Source: Spirosoma oryzae (GTDB taxonomy: Bacteria; Bacteroidota; Bacteroidia; Cytophagales; Spirosomataceae). Taken from it: a stretch of DNA of 64,000 bases. The notes beneath the pieces were generated by a model that saw only the letters and a list, made by a program, of their open reading frames with translations, did not search any database and was not told the DNA's origin. The translations under genes and the position numbers were made by a program. Positions within the stretch are counted from its first letter, which is position 1, and the number at the start of each line of letters is the position of its first letter. Positions 16,340 through 26,455 of the stretch are shown here, piece by piece. The stretch covers positions 1-64,000 of the forward strand of contig NZ_PVTE01000010.1 of assembly GCF_003002825.1 (NCBI RefSeq), written 5' to 3'.

Positions 16340-16807
16340 TTACTTCGTCGCGGCTGTCTTGATGGCTTCTTTGATGCGCAGGTACGTTCCGCAGCGGCAG
16401 ATGTTGCCGCTCATAGCCGCGTCGATGTCGCCGTCGGTGGGTTTAGGATTCGTCTTCAGCAGCGAGGCCGCGCTCATGATCTGCCCCGCCTGACAATAGC
16501 CGCACTGAGCTACGTCGTGGTCGAGCCAGGCCTGCTGTACGGGATGCAGGTTACCCGAACCGGCAGCCGTGGATAAACCTTCGATGGTCGTGACGGCCTG
16601 TTTGCCGACGACCGATACCGGTAGCTGGCAGGAGCGTACTGCCGTGCCATCGAGGTGAATCGTGCAGGCCCCGCACTGAGCAATGCCACAGCCATATTTG
16701 GTGCCGGTCAGGTTCAGATGGTCGCGCAACACCCACAACATCGGCGTTGTCGGATCGGCGCTTACCTGCCTGACTTTACCGTTTATTTTTAGATTGTACG
16801 TAGCCAT
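16340..16807 (-). CDS. IorA-type 2Fe-2S subunit of molybdenum hydroxylase
   Basis: The 155-residue protein has the two usual cluster motifs, [16 protein letters not shown] and [16 protein letters not shown] ... [12 protein letters not shown], and no signal peptide, as expected for the small partner that travels with the Tat-bearing large subunit. It carries electrons from the molybdenum site outward. It is the first gene of the pair; the composite palindrome at 16862-17118 starts 55 bases upstream of its ATG, so any promoter must be short or lie in or beyond the repeat. Confidence 0.92.
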   Translation of the reverse strand: MATYNLKINGKVRQVSADPTTPMLWVLRDHLNLTGTKYGCGIAQCGACTIHLDGTAVRSCQLPVSVVGKQAVTTIEGLSTAAGSGNLHPVQQAWLDHDVAQCGYCQAGQIMSAASLLKTNPKPTDGDIDAAMSGNICRCGTYLRIKEAIKTAATK

Positions 16808-16861
16808 TAGCGTTAGGGTTTGTCCTTGTTTTATAAGTCGTTAGGCCGTAGGAAATACTGA

Positions 16862-17118
16862 TTACCCCCAACCCCCTAAAGGGGGCTAAAGCTTGTGGAT
16901 TCTCAATCTTAGCCCCCTTTAGGGGGTTGGGCTGTTAAGTTCTGTTCCGCCCTACCCCCCAGCCCCCTAAAGGGGGAGCATTCCACAAATGAAGTTCACC
17001 CCCTTTAGGCCGGGCCGACGTTTCGGGGCTGGGGGGTAGATGGACCGAAGGTAATTTGGCTACCGTCAGCGTCAATTTAAGAACTTAACAGCCCTGCCCT
17101 TTAGGGGGTTGAGGGTAA
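16862..17118. repeat. Nested composite palindrome, copy B
   Basis: This copy has the layout of the element at 7231-7466: outer CCCCCAACCCCCTAAAGGGGG-type arms, GGGCTGTTAAGTTCT paired with AAGAACTTAACAGCCCTGCC, a central CTACCCCCCAGCCCCCTAA/GGGGGGTAG palindrome, and the conserved inner spacer CCGAAGGTAATTTGGCT. It fills most of the 350 bases between the IorA-type gene and the aldo/keto reductase. Nothing else was seen in that spacer. Confidence 0.85.
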
Positions 17119-17157
17119 TGCGAAATTCATAATACGAAACAGTATAAGTCTAGCCCG

Positions 17158-18201
<1,044 letters not shown>

Positions 18202-18331
18202 TCAGCACTGCGCGTCGGCCGGGTCGTATACGAATTACGGGACTGTCTACCACTATTACCGATTCGGCTCGTTTATCGCTCAGAACCAGGGTGAAGCCGG
18301 TACCTTCGTATCGGTTTAGGCAGATAGGCAT

Positions 18332-19243
18332 ATGGAAACGATGATTCGGTTTGAGTCGGTGGGGCAGTACAGTGCATTCAACAACAACGAAACGCGGCAT
18401 CCGCTGGTGAACATCGTCGACCTGTCGAAGGCAGCTCCGCGACAGGGAAGCCGTATGTATTTCGGCTGCTATACCGTTTTTCTGAAGGAGGTAAAATGTG
18501 GAGACCTGGTCTATGGCCGACACACGTACGATTATCAGGAAGGTACGCTGGTGTTTATGGCACCGGGGCAGGTAGCGGGGGTAAACAGCAATGGCGAGTT
18601 ATATCAGCCCAAAGGATATGTGCTGGTATTTCACCCGGACTTACTGCTGGGTACGCCACTTAAATCGGCGATTCATGACTACTCGTTTTTCGGGTACCAG
18701 TCGAATGAAGCACTCCACTTATCGGAACGTGAGCGGCAACTTGTGCTGGATTGCTTCGCCAAGATTGAGTATGAACTACAGCAAGCCATCGATAAGCATA
18801 GCAAGAAACTGATCGTTGCCAACATCGAACTGTTTCTGGAGTACTGCATGCGTTTCTACGACCGACAGTTCATCACCCGCGACCATGTGCATCAGGGGAT
18901 TCTGACCCGTCTCGAAACGCTGCTTAGCCGTTATTTCGTGTCGGATGCGCCCCAAACCGTTGGCTTGCCGTCGGTGGCGTACTGCGCCGATCAGTTGAAT
19001 CTATCGCCTAACTACCTGGGGGATCTGGTCAAGCGAGAAACAGGTCGATCGGCGCACGACTACATTCAATCGAAACTGATTGACGTCGCCAAGGAGAAAA
19101 TTTTCGACCGGAGCAAAACGGTCAACGAGATTGCGTACGAATTAGGATTTAAGTACCCGCAACACTTCAGCCGGGTATTCAAACAGCGGGTCGGTCATTC
19201 GCCGAACAAATACCGCCGGGCTGCCGAATTGGGGCTGAATTGA
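18332..19243 (+). CDS. AraC-family transcriptional regulator
   Basis: The 303-residue protein has a cupin-like N-terminal region (YTVFLKEVKCGDLVYGRHTY, TLVFMAPGQVAGVN) and two C-terminal helix-turn-helix motifs, LSPNYLGDLVKRETGRSAHD and VNEIAYELGFKYPQHFSRVF. This architecture is typical of Bacteroidota AraC proteins sited next to an oxidoreductase. It diverges from the aldo/keto reductase at 17158-18144 across 187 bases, so that gene is the likely target. A ligand cannot be deduced. Confidence 0.88.
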   Translation: METMIRFESVGQYSAFNNNETRHPLVNIVDLSKAAPRQGSRMYFGCYTVFLKEVKCGDLVYGRHTYDYQEGTLVFMAPGQVAGVNSNGELYQPKGYVLVFHPDLLLGTPLKSAIHDYSFFGYQSNEALHLSERERQLVLDCFAKIEYELQQAIDKHSKKLIVANIELFLEYCMRFYDRQFITRDHVHQGILTRLETLLSRYFVSDAPQTVGLPSVAYCADQLNLSPNYLGDLVKRETGRSAHDYIQSKLIDVAKEKIFDRSKTVNEIAYELGFKYPQHFSRVFKQRVGHSPNKYRRAAELGLN

Positions 19244-19263
19244 TAGCTATTCTTTTCTATTCA

Positions 19264-19372
19264 GTTTTTGTCATTCCGACGGCAGGAGGAATCTTCGCCG
19301 GGCCGCTAGTGCGGTAGGAACTAAGGACTATTACTTTATCGAAGATTCCTCCTACGGTCGGAATGACAAAAA
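19264..19372. repeat. GTCATTCCGAC-type long inverted repeat
   Basis: Arms 19264-19296 and 19340-19372 are 33 bp with two mismatches; they contain TTTTTGTCATTCCGAC and AGGAGGAATCTTCG. The loop is 43 bases. It begins 21 bases after the AraC stop and lies between convergent genes (AraC gene and aldo/keto reductase). A- and T-runs at the outer ends give U-tracts on both strands, so it can work as a bidirectional terminator. Confidence 0.85.
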
Positions 19373-19409
19373 TCTAGCGTCTTTCTTCTTTTCTCTTTCC
19401 TCAAAAGAA

Positions 19410-20384
19410 TCAAATCCCCGCAACGGCATGCGGCTTATACAGTTCTTCCAGTTGCTGCACCTCGTCGTCGGAAAGTCTGACTGACAGCGCCCCGACGGCG
19501 TCTTCGAGGTGACCGGGTTTGCTGGCACCGATAATCGGGGCCGTAATGACCGGCTTCTGTAGCATCCACGCCAACGCAATTTGTGACGCCGGAACCCCGC
19601 GCGCTTCGGCCAGTTGAGTAACGCGGTCGGCAATGGCAAAGTCCTCGTCGCTGTACATCGATCTGCCGAAAGCGTCGGTCTCGGCCCGTTTGGTTTCGTT
19701 TCGGTCTTTGGTCCGCTTGCCTGTTAGCAGGCCCCGCGCCAGTGGCGACCACGGAATAACGGCGATCTTCTGATCTTCGCAGAACGGCAGCATCTCGCGC
19801 TCCTCCTCCCGGTACACCAGGTTATACTGCGGCTGCATCGACACGAAGCGCGTCCAGCCGTGCAGGTCGGCGGTGTACTGCGCTTTGGCAAACTGCCACG
19901 CAGCCATCGACGACGCACCAATGTACCGCGCCTTCCCCGCCTTCACGACATCGTGCAGTGCCTCCATCGTTTCCTCGATGGGGGTGTTGGTATCCCAGCG
20001 GTGAATCTGGTAGAGGTCGACGTAGTCGGTGCCCAGTCGTTTCAGGCTCGCGTCGATAGCGCTCATTATGTGCTTTCGCGACAGACCTTTGTCGTTGGGG
20101 CCGGGTCCCATCGGGTTGAACACCTTGGTTGCCAGCACAATCTCGTCGCGGCTCGCAAAGTCGCGCAGGGCGCGGCCGGTTACTTCTTCGCTGGCTCCGT
20201 TGGCGTAGATGTCGGCCGTGTCGAAGAACGTGATACCCAAATCCAGCGCTTTCTTGAAAAACGGACGGCTGGCGTCTTCTTCCAGCGCCCAGGGCCAGCG
20301 CTCGGTGGGTTTGCCGTATGTCATGCAACCCAGACACAGTTTCGACACGGTTATACCCGTATTCCCAAATCGTACGTATTCCAT
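19410..20384 (-). CDS. yajO: Aldo/keto reductase, YajO-like
   Basis: The 324-residue protein follows E. coli YajO closely: KLCLGCMTYGKP, FFDTADIYANGASEEVTGRA (catalytic D and Y), VLATKVF (Lys), DLYQIHRWDTNTPIEETMEA (His), KARYIGASSMAAWQFAKAQ, NLVYREEEREMLPFC and VIPWSPLARGLLTG. YajO-type enzymes reduce aldehydes with NADPH, and YajO itself has been linked to 1-deoxyxylulose-5-phosphate formation. It is monocistronic, just upstream of the photolyase-like gene in the same orientation. Confidence 0.9.
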   Translation of the reverse strand: MEYVRFGNTGITVSKLCLGCMTYGKPTERWPWALEEDASRPFFKKALDLGITFFDTADIYANGASEEVTGRALRDFASRDEIVLATKVFNPMGPGPNDKGLSRKHIMSAIDASLKRLGTDYVDLYQIHRWDTNTPIEETMEALHDVVKAGKARYIGASSMAAWQFAKAQYTADLHGWTRFVSMQPQYNLVYREEEREMLPFCEDQKIAVIPWSPLARGLLTGKRTKDRNETKRAETDAFGRSMYSDEDFAIADRVTQLAEARGVPASQIALAWMLQKPVITAPIIGASKPGHLEDAVGALSVRLSDDEVQQLEELYKPHAVAGI

Positions 20385-20433
20385 GTAGTTGGCTAGTTTA
20401 TTAACTGATTAACCAACTGGGGTGAGGTACGGT

Positions 20434-22176
20434 TTAGGGTTTGCCGGGGACAGGGGTCGTGTCTGCGAGCGAGAGTAGAAGATCGGGCTGGTTCCGATGG
20501 CCCTTCGGCTCAACGGCTGACTGTTTAACCTTACTTGGTTTCCGTTTCGTCGGCTTCGCCTGGCGTGATGCGGGCAAGGTATGTTTGCTCAGGATACGCT
20601 CCTGCTCCGCCTGGCCGGTTTCCGTATGGCGGGGCTGATGCAGCAACTGCCGGGCGTGACGGGCTGTTTGTACCGTGTCGATAATCGGTGCGGGGTAATC
20701 GGCACCGACCTGAAAATGCGCCATTGCCTGCTCCAGGGGCGGCATTGTCCAGGGCTGGTGGATGTAGGCCTGCGGACAATTGGCCAGTTCCGGTACCCAC
20801 TGCCGGATAAAAATGCCGTCGGGGTCATGCTCTTGTGACTGCTTGACGGGGTTGTAAATCCGAACCGTGTTGGTCCCCGTCATACCCGACTGCATCTGAA
20901 TCTGCGCGTAGTGAATACCCGGTTCGAAATCGGTGTATAGCTGCGCCAGGTGCCAGCCGCCCGCCTGCCAGTGCTGAAACAGATGGTGGGTCAGAAAGGA
21001 GGTGAGCATGGCCCGCATCCGAAAGTTGATATAGCCCGTTGCCTGCAAGCAGCGCATGCAGGCATCGACAAGTGGGTACCCCGTTCGACCATCCCGCCAG
21101 GCGGCATAGTGCGCGGCATTGACGTTTTTCTCGATAGCGTCGAACGCCCGGTTAATGTTGGCAAACTCCATCCGGTCTTCATTCTCAAACTTCTGGATGA
21201 AGTGGCAGTGCCAGCGCAGCCGCGACGCGAAGGCTGTCAACTGCCGACCAATACCGGGCAGGGGTGGGTACTGGGCATATCCATGCTGGGCGACTCCACG
21301 CTGGGCATATCCATGCTGGGCCTGATAAGCCTGCCGGATACTTAGGCAACCCCAGGCCAGGTACGGCGACAGGCGGCTGCAACCCCGGCGACTTTCAAGG
21401 GGCTTGGAGATCGACTGCGCGTACAGGGCAATGCGTTCGTTCAGGAAACTGGTCAGGTAACGGTGTGCATTGCGTTCGCCACCGGGTTGAAAGAACGGGT
21501 TTGGTTGTTGCCAGTCGGTGGGTAGATCAGGGCCGCGTTCGCGGTCGTACCAGTCCGTGTCGATGGGGGCGGGATACCAGTTCGTCAGGTCGGGCTGTTG
21601 CTGGGGAGCCTGCATGGTCTGCTGCCAGTCGGCCGTCCAGGTGTCCCGATTTTGCAGCCCCCGAATCACCCCATTGCTTTGAAACTCCTGCCAGTCGATA
21701 CCCCGTTGCTGACAGAATCGGGTCACGGCTTTGTCGCGGTCGTAGGTTAGCCGAATGCCGGTTTCTTCGTGCGAATAGAGCGTACGAATGGTAAACTGCG
21801 TGTGCAGCGCCGTCAGTACGTCGATGACTTCGCGCTGAAAAATCCAGATAACCGGGGCTCCGGTCGGCGGGACCAGAACGGGCTCATCGTCGAAGCTGAA
21901 CGGTAGCCATTCGTGGACCAGGGCTTCAATAGCTGGTTTGGGGGGAATGCTGGCAAGCTGCTGATTCAGGTCGACCAGCGACTCATACACGAAACGCCAG
22001 TGCCGGGTATCGTAGTTCGGATCGGCAATCAGTGATGGTTCGAAGCAGTAGATCAACAGCAACGGGCGCGCCGGTGCAGTCCGCCCGGCCGTTATAGCCG
22101 CCTGGAGGGGTGCATGATCCCGCAAGCGCAGATCGCGTTTAAACCACAGTATATCCAGACCGAGTTCGTTTGCCAT
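20434..22176 (-). CDS. Photolyase/cryptochrome-family flavoprotein, atypical FAD pocket
   Basis: The 580-residue protein starts with the photolyase alpha/beta domain ([20 protein letters not shown]) and has the FAD-binding helical domain ([60 protein letters not shown]). The segment that is usually DGDLAANNGGWQW in class I photolyases reads [20 protein letters not shown], so the Asn that contacts flavin N5 is not in its usual place. A repeated AQHGYAQ motif (DNA about 21272-21325) sits in a surface loop, and residues from about 515 on are a basic, Pro/Lys-rich tail. ATG 22176 gives a family-like start. Light-driven DNA repair or a sensory role are both possible. Confidence 0.82.
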   Translation of the reverse strand: MANELGLDILWFKRDLRLRDHAPLQAAITAGRTAPARPLLLIYCFEPSLIADPNYDTRHWRFVYESLVDLNQQLASIPPKPAIEALVHEWLPFSFDDEPVLVPPTGAPVIWIFQREVIDVLTALHTQFTIRTLYSHEETGIRLTYDRDKAVTRFCQQRGIDWQEFQSNGVIRGLQNRDTWTADWQQTMQAPQQQPDLTNWYPAPIDTDWYDRERGPDLPTDWQQPNPFFQPGGERNAHRYLTSFLNERIALYAQSISKPLESRRGCSRLSPYLAWGCLSIRQAYQAQHGYAQRGVAQHGYAQYPPLPGIGRQLTAFASRLRWHCHFIQKFENEDRMEFANINRAFDAIEKNVNAAHYAAWRDGRTGYPLVDACMRCLQATGYINFRMRAMLTSFLTHHLFQHWQAGGWHLAQLYTDFEPGIHYAQIQMQSGMTGTNTVRIYNPVKQSQEHDPDGIFIRQWVPELANCPQAYIHQPWTMPPLEQAMAHFQVGADYPAPIIDTVQTARHARQLLHQPRHTETGQAEQERILSKHTLPASRQAKPTKRKPSKVKQSAVEPKGHRNQPDLLLSLADTTPVPGKP

Positions 22177-22235
22177 AGAACCGATAAACTGGTTGTGGAG
22201 GCAAATGGATTTGAGCACCAGGGCAAAAAATAGGT

Positions 22236-22330
22236 CAACACAGCGTCACGAAGAACGCAGAGACGAGTTAGTGGCAATTCGTTAGTTATCAGTTGATTGG
22301 AAAATCTGTGTTCTCTGTGACTCTGTGTTG
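22236..22330. repeat. Imperfect inverted repeat (AACACAG...CTGTGTT)
   Basis: Arms 22236-22262 (CAACACAGCGTCACGAAGAAC...) and 22306-22330 (...CTCTGTGACTCTGTGTTG) pair imperfectly around a 43-base centre. It lies between the start of the photolyase gene and the terminator of the DUF2723 gene. A following TTCTTTTTT on the plus strand gives a U-tract, but no plus-strand gene precedes it. Confidence 0.6.
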
Positions 22331-22395
22331 AGTTCTTTTTTATCGGCAACAACGCTGCGGTAAAGTCGGCACTACGAATCGACCAGCCACCAAAC

Positions 22396-22432
22396 GCAAA
22401 CGGCCCGAATCTCCATGATTCGGGCCGTTTGC
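22396..22432. terminator. Strong hairpin after the DUF2723 gene
   Basis: Perfect 16-bp arms, 22396-22411 and 22417-22432 (core AAACGGCCCGAATC), with a 5-base loop, begin 16 bases after the DUF2723 stop codon on the minus strand. There is no clean T-run, but the stem is very stable. Confidence 0.75.
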
Positions 22433-22448
22433 ACTCGTTAATTCAAAA

Positions 22449-25397
22449 TCAACCGAAGGCGTTGATGTGCTTCTGGAAGATCGCTTCGAATTTGCTGGCA
22501 GCGGCCGTTTGCTTGGCTTCCTTACAGGCTTCGATAATCGTTTGCAGCGTGTACAGTTCCGAGTTGGCACTGCCGAACTGATGACCACTCTTGGCGTAGG
22601 TCAGCACCTGATCGGCCCGCGTTGCCATCGTGTCGGCAATTTCCAGCGCCCGCTTTGGCTCACCCAGCTCAAACAGGAACCGGACGTAGTTCGACGAGAT
22701 CTGATCGTACGGAATGCTCTTGTCCGGGATCGTCTTCAGCGAATAATTAATGACTTCCAGCGCCTTAGCTTTCTTGCCTTCCCGTAGCAACTGATCGGCC
22801 AGACGGAAGAACGCGATCCGGGCCGATATGATCGGCGTGCGGTACGTTTCATCGTAATAAACGTTCGGGTTGTCGAACTCGCGGAAGAACGACTTCTTCA
22901 TCATGTTGGTGTACATAATGTCGGAGTTGACATACCCATCCGACGCACCCGGTACGCCAACCGGCATCAGGCGGTAGGCATAGCCTTCCAGCTGCATGTG
23001 GTCTTTCAGGTTCAGGTAGTTGTCGTTCGCCAGCGTGCTGGAGAAGTAGATCGGCCGTTTCCAGTTGTTGGTGGCGATCATGTCGAGCATAATCAGGTCT
23101 GGCTTGTACAGGTCCTTCTTGCCGATCGTCCATTGCAGCGTGTCACCAATCATCGGTTTCAGCATAGCCGGAACGAAATTGGCTTTGTCGACTTCGGCCT
23201 TGTTGATGGGCAGGAACAGTACCGACGAGGGTAGCACACTCGTCAGATCACCCGTCGACAGGGGTACCTGAATGGCGGGACTGTTGGTCTGCACCAGGCT
23301 GATGTACTGTTTCAGGTCGATGCCGTTTTTCACGCCCGGCACTTCGTAGAACGGAATGACGTCGTTTTTGCCTTTGTTGAAGTTGTCGAACGTCAGCGAG
23401 ATTGGCAGCGCGTCCGATTCGTAGGTCTTACGCTTCATCTGCTGAATGTACCACTCCGTACCAAGCAGGCTGAGGTTACACACCCGCACGTCGCGCCGGA
23501 ACCCTTCGACTTCCTGGACGTACCAGAGTGGGAACGTATCGTTGTCGCCACCGGTAAACAGAATCGCGTTGGGTGCGCAGGAGTTGAGCAGGTTTTTGGC
23601 GAAATCGACCGACTGGTAGCGGTTGTTCCGGTCGTGGTTGTCCCAGCTTTTGGCCCCCATCATCAGCGGCACCAGCAGACATAGACCCGCAACGAGTCCG
23701 TTACGGGTGGTGTCGGACTTGACGTACTGACGCAGTCCTTCGGCAATACCCATCACGCCCAGCCCCAGCCAGATCGCGAAGAAATAGAACGAACCGACGT
23801 AGATGTAATCCCGTTCGCGGGGCTCCGACGGGGGTGAGTTCAGGAACACCTGTAGTGCAATACCTGTGAAAACGAACAGCAGCAGCACGATCAGGAAGTC
23901 GCGCCGACGGCGGAAATACTGGAACACGATACCGAACAGGCCCAGCAAAAACGGCAGCATGTAGAAGTTGTCGCGCGCCTTGTTCTTGACCAGCAGGTCG
24001 GGGGCACCATCGTTTGTCGACCAGGGGAGCAGATAGCCCGCGCCCTCTTCGTCACTTTCCCGGCCGGTGAAGTTCCACATCAGGTAGCGCCACCACATAT
24101 GCCCCAACTGGTAGTCGAACAGAAATTTCAGGTTGTCGCCCATCGTTGGTTTCTGCCCTTCGGCCAGGCCGAGCATCTGCCGATACAACTGTGGGTGATT
24201 CTGCTGCGAGCTGTACACGCGGGGAAACAGCATCTCATCGCCGGGGGCGTATACGTACTCCGGCTGGTAGTCGAAGATCACGTATTTATTACCTTCTTTT
24301 TTCCAGACGGGCGCGCCTTTCTTGCTGTCGATGGGTCGCGACGTAAAGACCGGACCGTAGAGCAGTGAACGGCTACCGTACTGTTCCCGGCGCAGGTACG
24401 ACAGGAAGTTCAGCGCGTCGCTGGGATCGTTTTCGTTGATGGGCGGGTTGAAGTCTGCCCGGACCAGCACCTGCATGTACGAGGCATAACCGATCAGTAC
24501 GAACGCCAGCGCCAGCAGCGAGGTGTTGAGCATGACGCGTTTCTGCCGTGCCGACCAGATGATACCGTACACGACGGCCCCAATAAAGATAACCGTGAAG
24601 GCAATGGTACCCGAGTTGAAGGGTAGCCCCAGCGTGTTGACGAAGAACCGTTCAACGACAAACGCCATTCCCGGCAGACCCGGAATGATCCCCGAGTTGA
24701 TGATACCCAGCACCACCATCCCGATACCGAACGCGATAGTCCCGCCCCAGAACGTTGGTTTAGCCGTCTTCTTGAAGTAGTAAATCAGCGCCAGCGCAGG
24801 CAGCGTAACGAGGTTCAGCAAGTGGACACCGATTGACAGACCCGTCAGATAGGCAATGAAAATTAGCCAGCGGTTGGCCGCAGCAGGGTCTTCCACGCGT
24901 TCCCAGCGGAAAGCGGCCCACACGACAATCGCGGTAAAGAACGACGATGTGCCGTAGACTTCGGCTTCAACGGCTGAGTACCAGAAGGTGTCGGAGAAGG
25001 TATAGGCCAGTGCGCCGACGGCGCCTGAACCCAGCACCAGCAGCGTGTCGGCCGTGGTGTACTCGCTTTCGGGTTTGCCCAGCAGCTTCTGCGCGAGCAT
25101 CGTAATGGTCCAGCACAGAAACAGGATTGTCGCAGCACTGGCCGTTACCGAGACCATGTTGATCCAGTAGGCCACGTTGGTCAGGTCGCCCAGCGAGAGC
25201 AGGGAGAAAATGCGGCCGGTGAGGAGGAAGAACGGGGCACCGGGTGGGTGAGGAACCTGTAGTTTGAAGGCACACGCAATGAATTCACCGCAGTCCCAGA
25301 AGCTGGCAGTCCGCTCGACAGTCATCGCAAACGTAATGAGCGCGACGACAAACGTGAACCAGCCGGTGAGGGTGTTCAGGCGTTTAAATGATTGCAT
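22449..25397 (-). CDS. DUF2723 multi-pass membrane protein (GT117-type glycosyltransferase family)
   Basis: The 982-residue protein has about a dozen hydrophobic segments in its first 570 residues and a large soluble C-terminal part with TPR-like helices (LADQLLREGKKAKALEVINY, FLFELGEPKRALEIADTMA). The N-terminal motif ERTASFWDCGEFIACAFKLQ with the following VPHPPGAPFFLLTGR is the hallmark of the DUF2723 family, which is related to protein O-mannosyltransferases (GT-C fold); the acidic residue in this loop is the expected catalytic one. In Bacteroidota such proteins are thought to glycosylate exported proteins using a lipid-linked sugar. Monocistronic, with a -7 box 32 bases upstream and a strong hairpin downstream. 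Confidence 0.88.
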   Translation of the reverse strand: MQSFKRLNTLTGWFTFVVALITFAMTVERTASFWDCGEFIACAFKLQVPHPPGAPFFLLTGRIFSLLSLGDLTNVAYWINMVSVTASAATILFLCWTITMLAQKLLGKPESEYTTADTLLVLGSGAVGALAYTFSDTFWYSAVEAEVYGTSSFFTAIVVWAAFRWERVEDPAAANRWLIFIAYLTGLSIGVHLLNLVTLPALALIYYFKKTAKPTFWGGTIAFGIGMVVLGIINSGIIPGLPGMAFVVERFFVNTLGLPFNSGTIAFTVIFIGAVVYGIIWSARQKRVMLNTSLLALAFVLIGYASYMQVLVRADFNPPINENDPSDALNFLSYLRREQYGSRSLLYGPVFTSRPIDSKKGAPVWKKEGNKYVIFDYQPEYVYAPGDEMLFPRVYSSQQNHPQLYRQMLGLAEGQKPTMGDNLKFLFDYQLGHMWWRYLMWNFTGRESDEEGAGYLLPWSTNDGAPDLLVKNKARDNFYMLPFLLGLFGIVFQYFRRRRDFLIVLLLFVFTGIALQVFLNSPPSEPRERDYIYVGSFYFFAIWLGLGVMGIAEGLRQYVKSDTTRNGLVAGLCLLVPLMMGAKSWDNHDRNNRYQSVDFAKNLLNSCAPNAILFTGGDNDTFPLWYVQEVEGFRRDVRVCNLSLLGTEWYIQQMKRKTYESDALPISLTFDNFNKGKNDVIPFYEVPGVKNGIDLKQYISLVQTNSPAIQVPLSTGDLTSVLPSSVLFLPINKAEVDKANFVPAMLKPMIGDTLQWTIGKKDLYKPDLIMLDMIATNNWKRPIYFSSTLANDNYLNLKDHMQLEGYAYRLMPVGVPGASDGYVNSDIMYTNMMKKSFFREFDNPNVYYDETYRTPIISARIAFFRLADQLLREGKKAKALEVINYSLKTIPDKSIPYDQISSNYVRFLFELGEPKRALEIADTMATRADQVLTYAKSGHQFGSANSELYTLQTIIEACKEAKQTAAASKFEAIFQKHINAFG

Positions 25398-25428
25398 AGA
25401 GGTGACGATGCTTTTGTGTAAGTAGCCT

Positions 25429-25436
25429 CAAAAATA
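25429..25436 (-). promoter_or_regulatory. -7 box of the DUF2723 gene
   Basis: The minus strand reads TATTTTTG, a perfect TAnnTTTG element 32 bases upstream of the ATG at 25397, the same distance as in folD and asnS. No convincing -33 TTTG was found. Confidence 0.45.
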
Positions 25437-25558
25437 CGAAAAGACGGCCCTGCCGGGACAGGGTAGGCTGTTAAAGTTTGTTAAGGTTGCAACGCTTTGA
25501 TACCGCTTGTAAAACCGTAAACGCGTATATTGGTCGAGGTATCTGCTCCAGTTCAGTC

Positions 25559-26026
25559 ATGAAAATAGTGCTATTACTCGCCGTTCTGATCTGGGCGCTG
25601 CCGGAGGGCCCCGTGTGCGCCCAATGGCGTTTGCTGGTCAAAAGCCAGGACGTCTTTAAGCTGTCTGAACCAACTGCTCCCGACGCACTTGCCAACCCGA
25701 TCACGCTGATCGAGCCGCGTGGCGAACTAAGCAAGTACCTGATTGTCCGGTACGCACATAGCAAACGCGCGCTGGTACGCAAGAGTAGCGTATGGGGCTT
25801 TGCCGATAGTACAAACGCCATCTGGCGGGTCTACAAAAACGATTTGTGCCGGGTAACGCGCTACAACGATACCTGGGTTGAATACGGAATTTATCGGAGT
25901 AAAAATAATCGGAACGGCCCAACGGTCTGGTACGAGCCGGGTTTCAGCCGTGGGCTGGACGGTAAAATCTGGAACCGCTGGTCGGAAGCCATGGCCGATG
26001 CACTGCCGGGGCATATCGTACGATAG
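25559..26026 (+). CDS. Exported protein of unknown function
   Basis: The 155-residue product starts with a signal peptide (MKIVLLLAVLIWALPEGPVC, then AQ) and continues as a soluble beta-rich domain with several Trp/Tyr residues (NDTWVEYGIYRSKNN, GKIWNRWSEAMADAL). I do not recognise a family. It diverges from the DUF2723 gene across 161 bases. The open frame extends upstream to 25478 but ATG 25559 yields the signal peptide and is preferred. Confidence 0.6.
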   Translation: MKIVLLLAVLIWALPEGPVCAQWRLLVKSQDVFKLSEPTAPDALANPITLIEPRGELSKYLIVRYAHSKRALVRKSSVWGFADSTNAIWRVYKNDLCRVTRYNDTWVEYGIYRSKNNRNGPTVWYEPGFSRGLDGKIWNRWSEAMADALPGHIVR

Positions 26027-26124
26027 TTTAGTAGAGAATATACATTCTTCGGCGCAAGTAGCTGCTTTTGTGATTTTGTAAACTGTTGGAAACTAATAGT
26101 TTAGCACTTGATTGTAAAGAAACT

Positions 26125-26397
26125 ATGTCATCGATCCGGCGAAGTTGCGACGAACGTGAACTGGAACGTCAATTAAACGAATGGTTCTTGGAAAAGGTAG
26201 AGCAGAGCAGGCTTGTGATTCGGGCCGATGATACAACTTACGTTGACAAAGTGGGCGTTTATGTAGAGACTCTCATGCGCCGATTAGGGGACGGTGTGAA
26301 GTTCGATCAATTGGCACAGGAATACTCGGGTCTGACGAGAGACGACTGGGGGGCTTGTCTGGCGTTTGAAGCGTTACGAAGTCAGCGGATAATTTGA
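26125..26397 (+). CDS. Small DUF433/VapB-like helical protein, possible orphan antitoxin
   Basis: The 90-residue protein has a C-terminal stretch VETLMRRLGDGVKFDQLAQE followed by YSGLTRDDWGACLAFEALRS. This follows the DUF433 pattern in which a short helix-turn-helix ends with a Tyr-Pro-x-Leu-Thr-like motif and an Ala-rich helix. DUF433 proteins are mostly antitoxins or DNA-binding partners of toxins, but no toxin gene adjoins. A TTG start at 26086 would add 13 residues. Assignment rests on this short motif only. Confidence 0.5.
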   Translation: MSSIRRSCDERELERQLNEWFLEKVEQSRLVIRADDTTYVDKVGVYVETLMRRLGDGVKFDQLAQEYSGLTRDDWGACLAFEALRSQRII

Positions 26398-26455
26398 CGC
26401 GATTTACTGAATCTTACGCACGTACCATTGACAAACATACCTGAGTTCTTAGCTG

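Noticed and set aside
22092..22352. Minus-strand 86-codon frame upstream of the photolyase gene
   Set aside because: It overlaps the photolyase N-terminus in another frame and crosses the inverted repeat; no coding signature.
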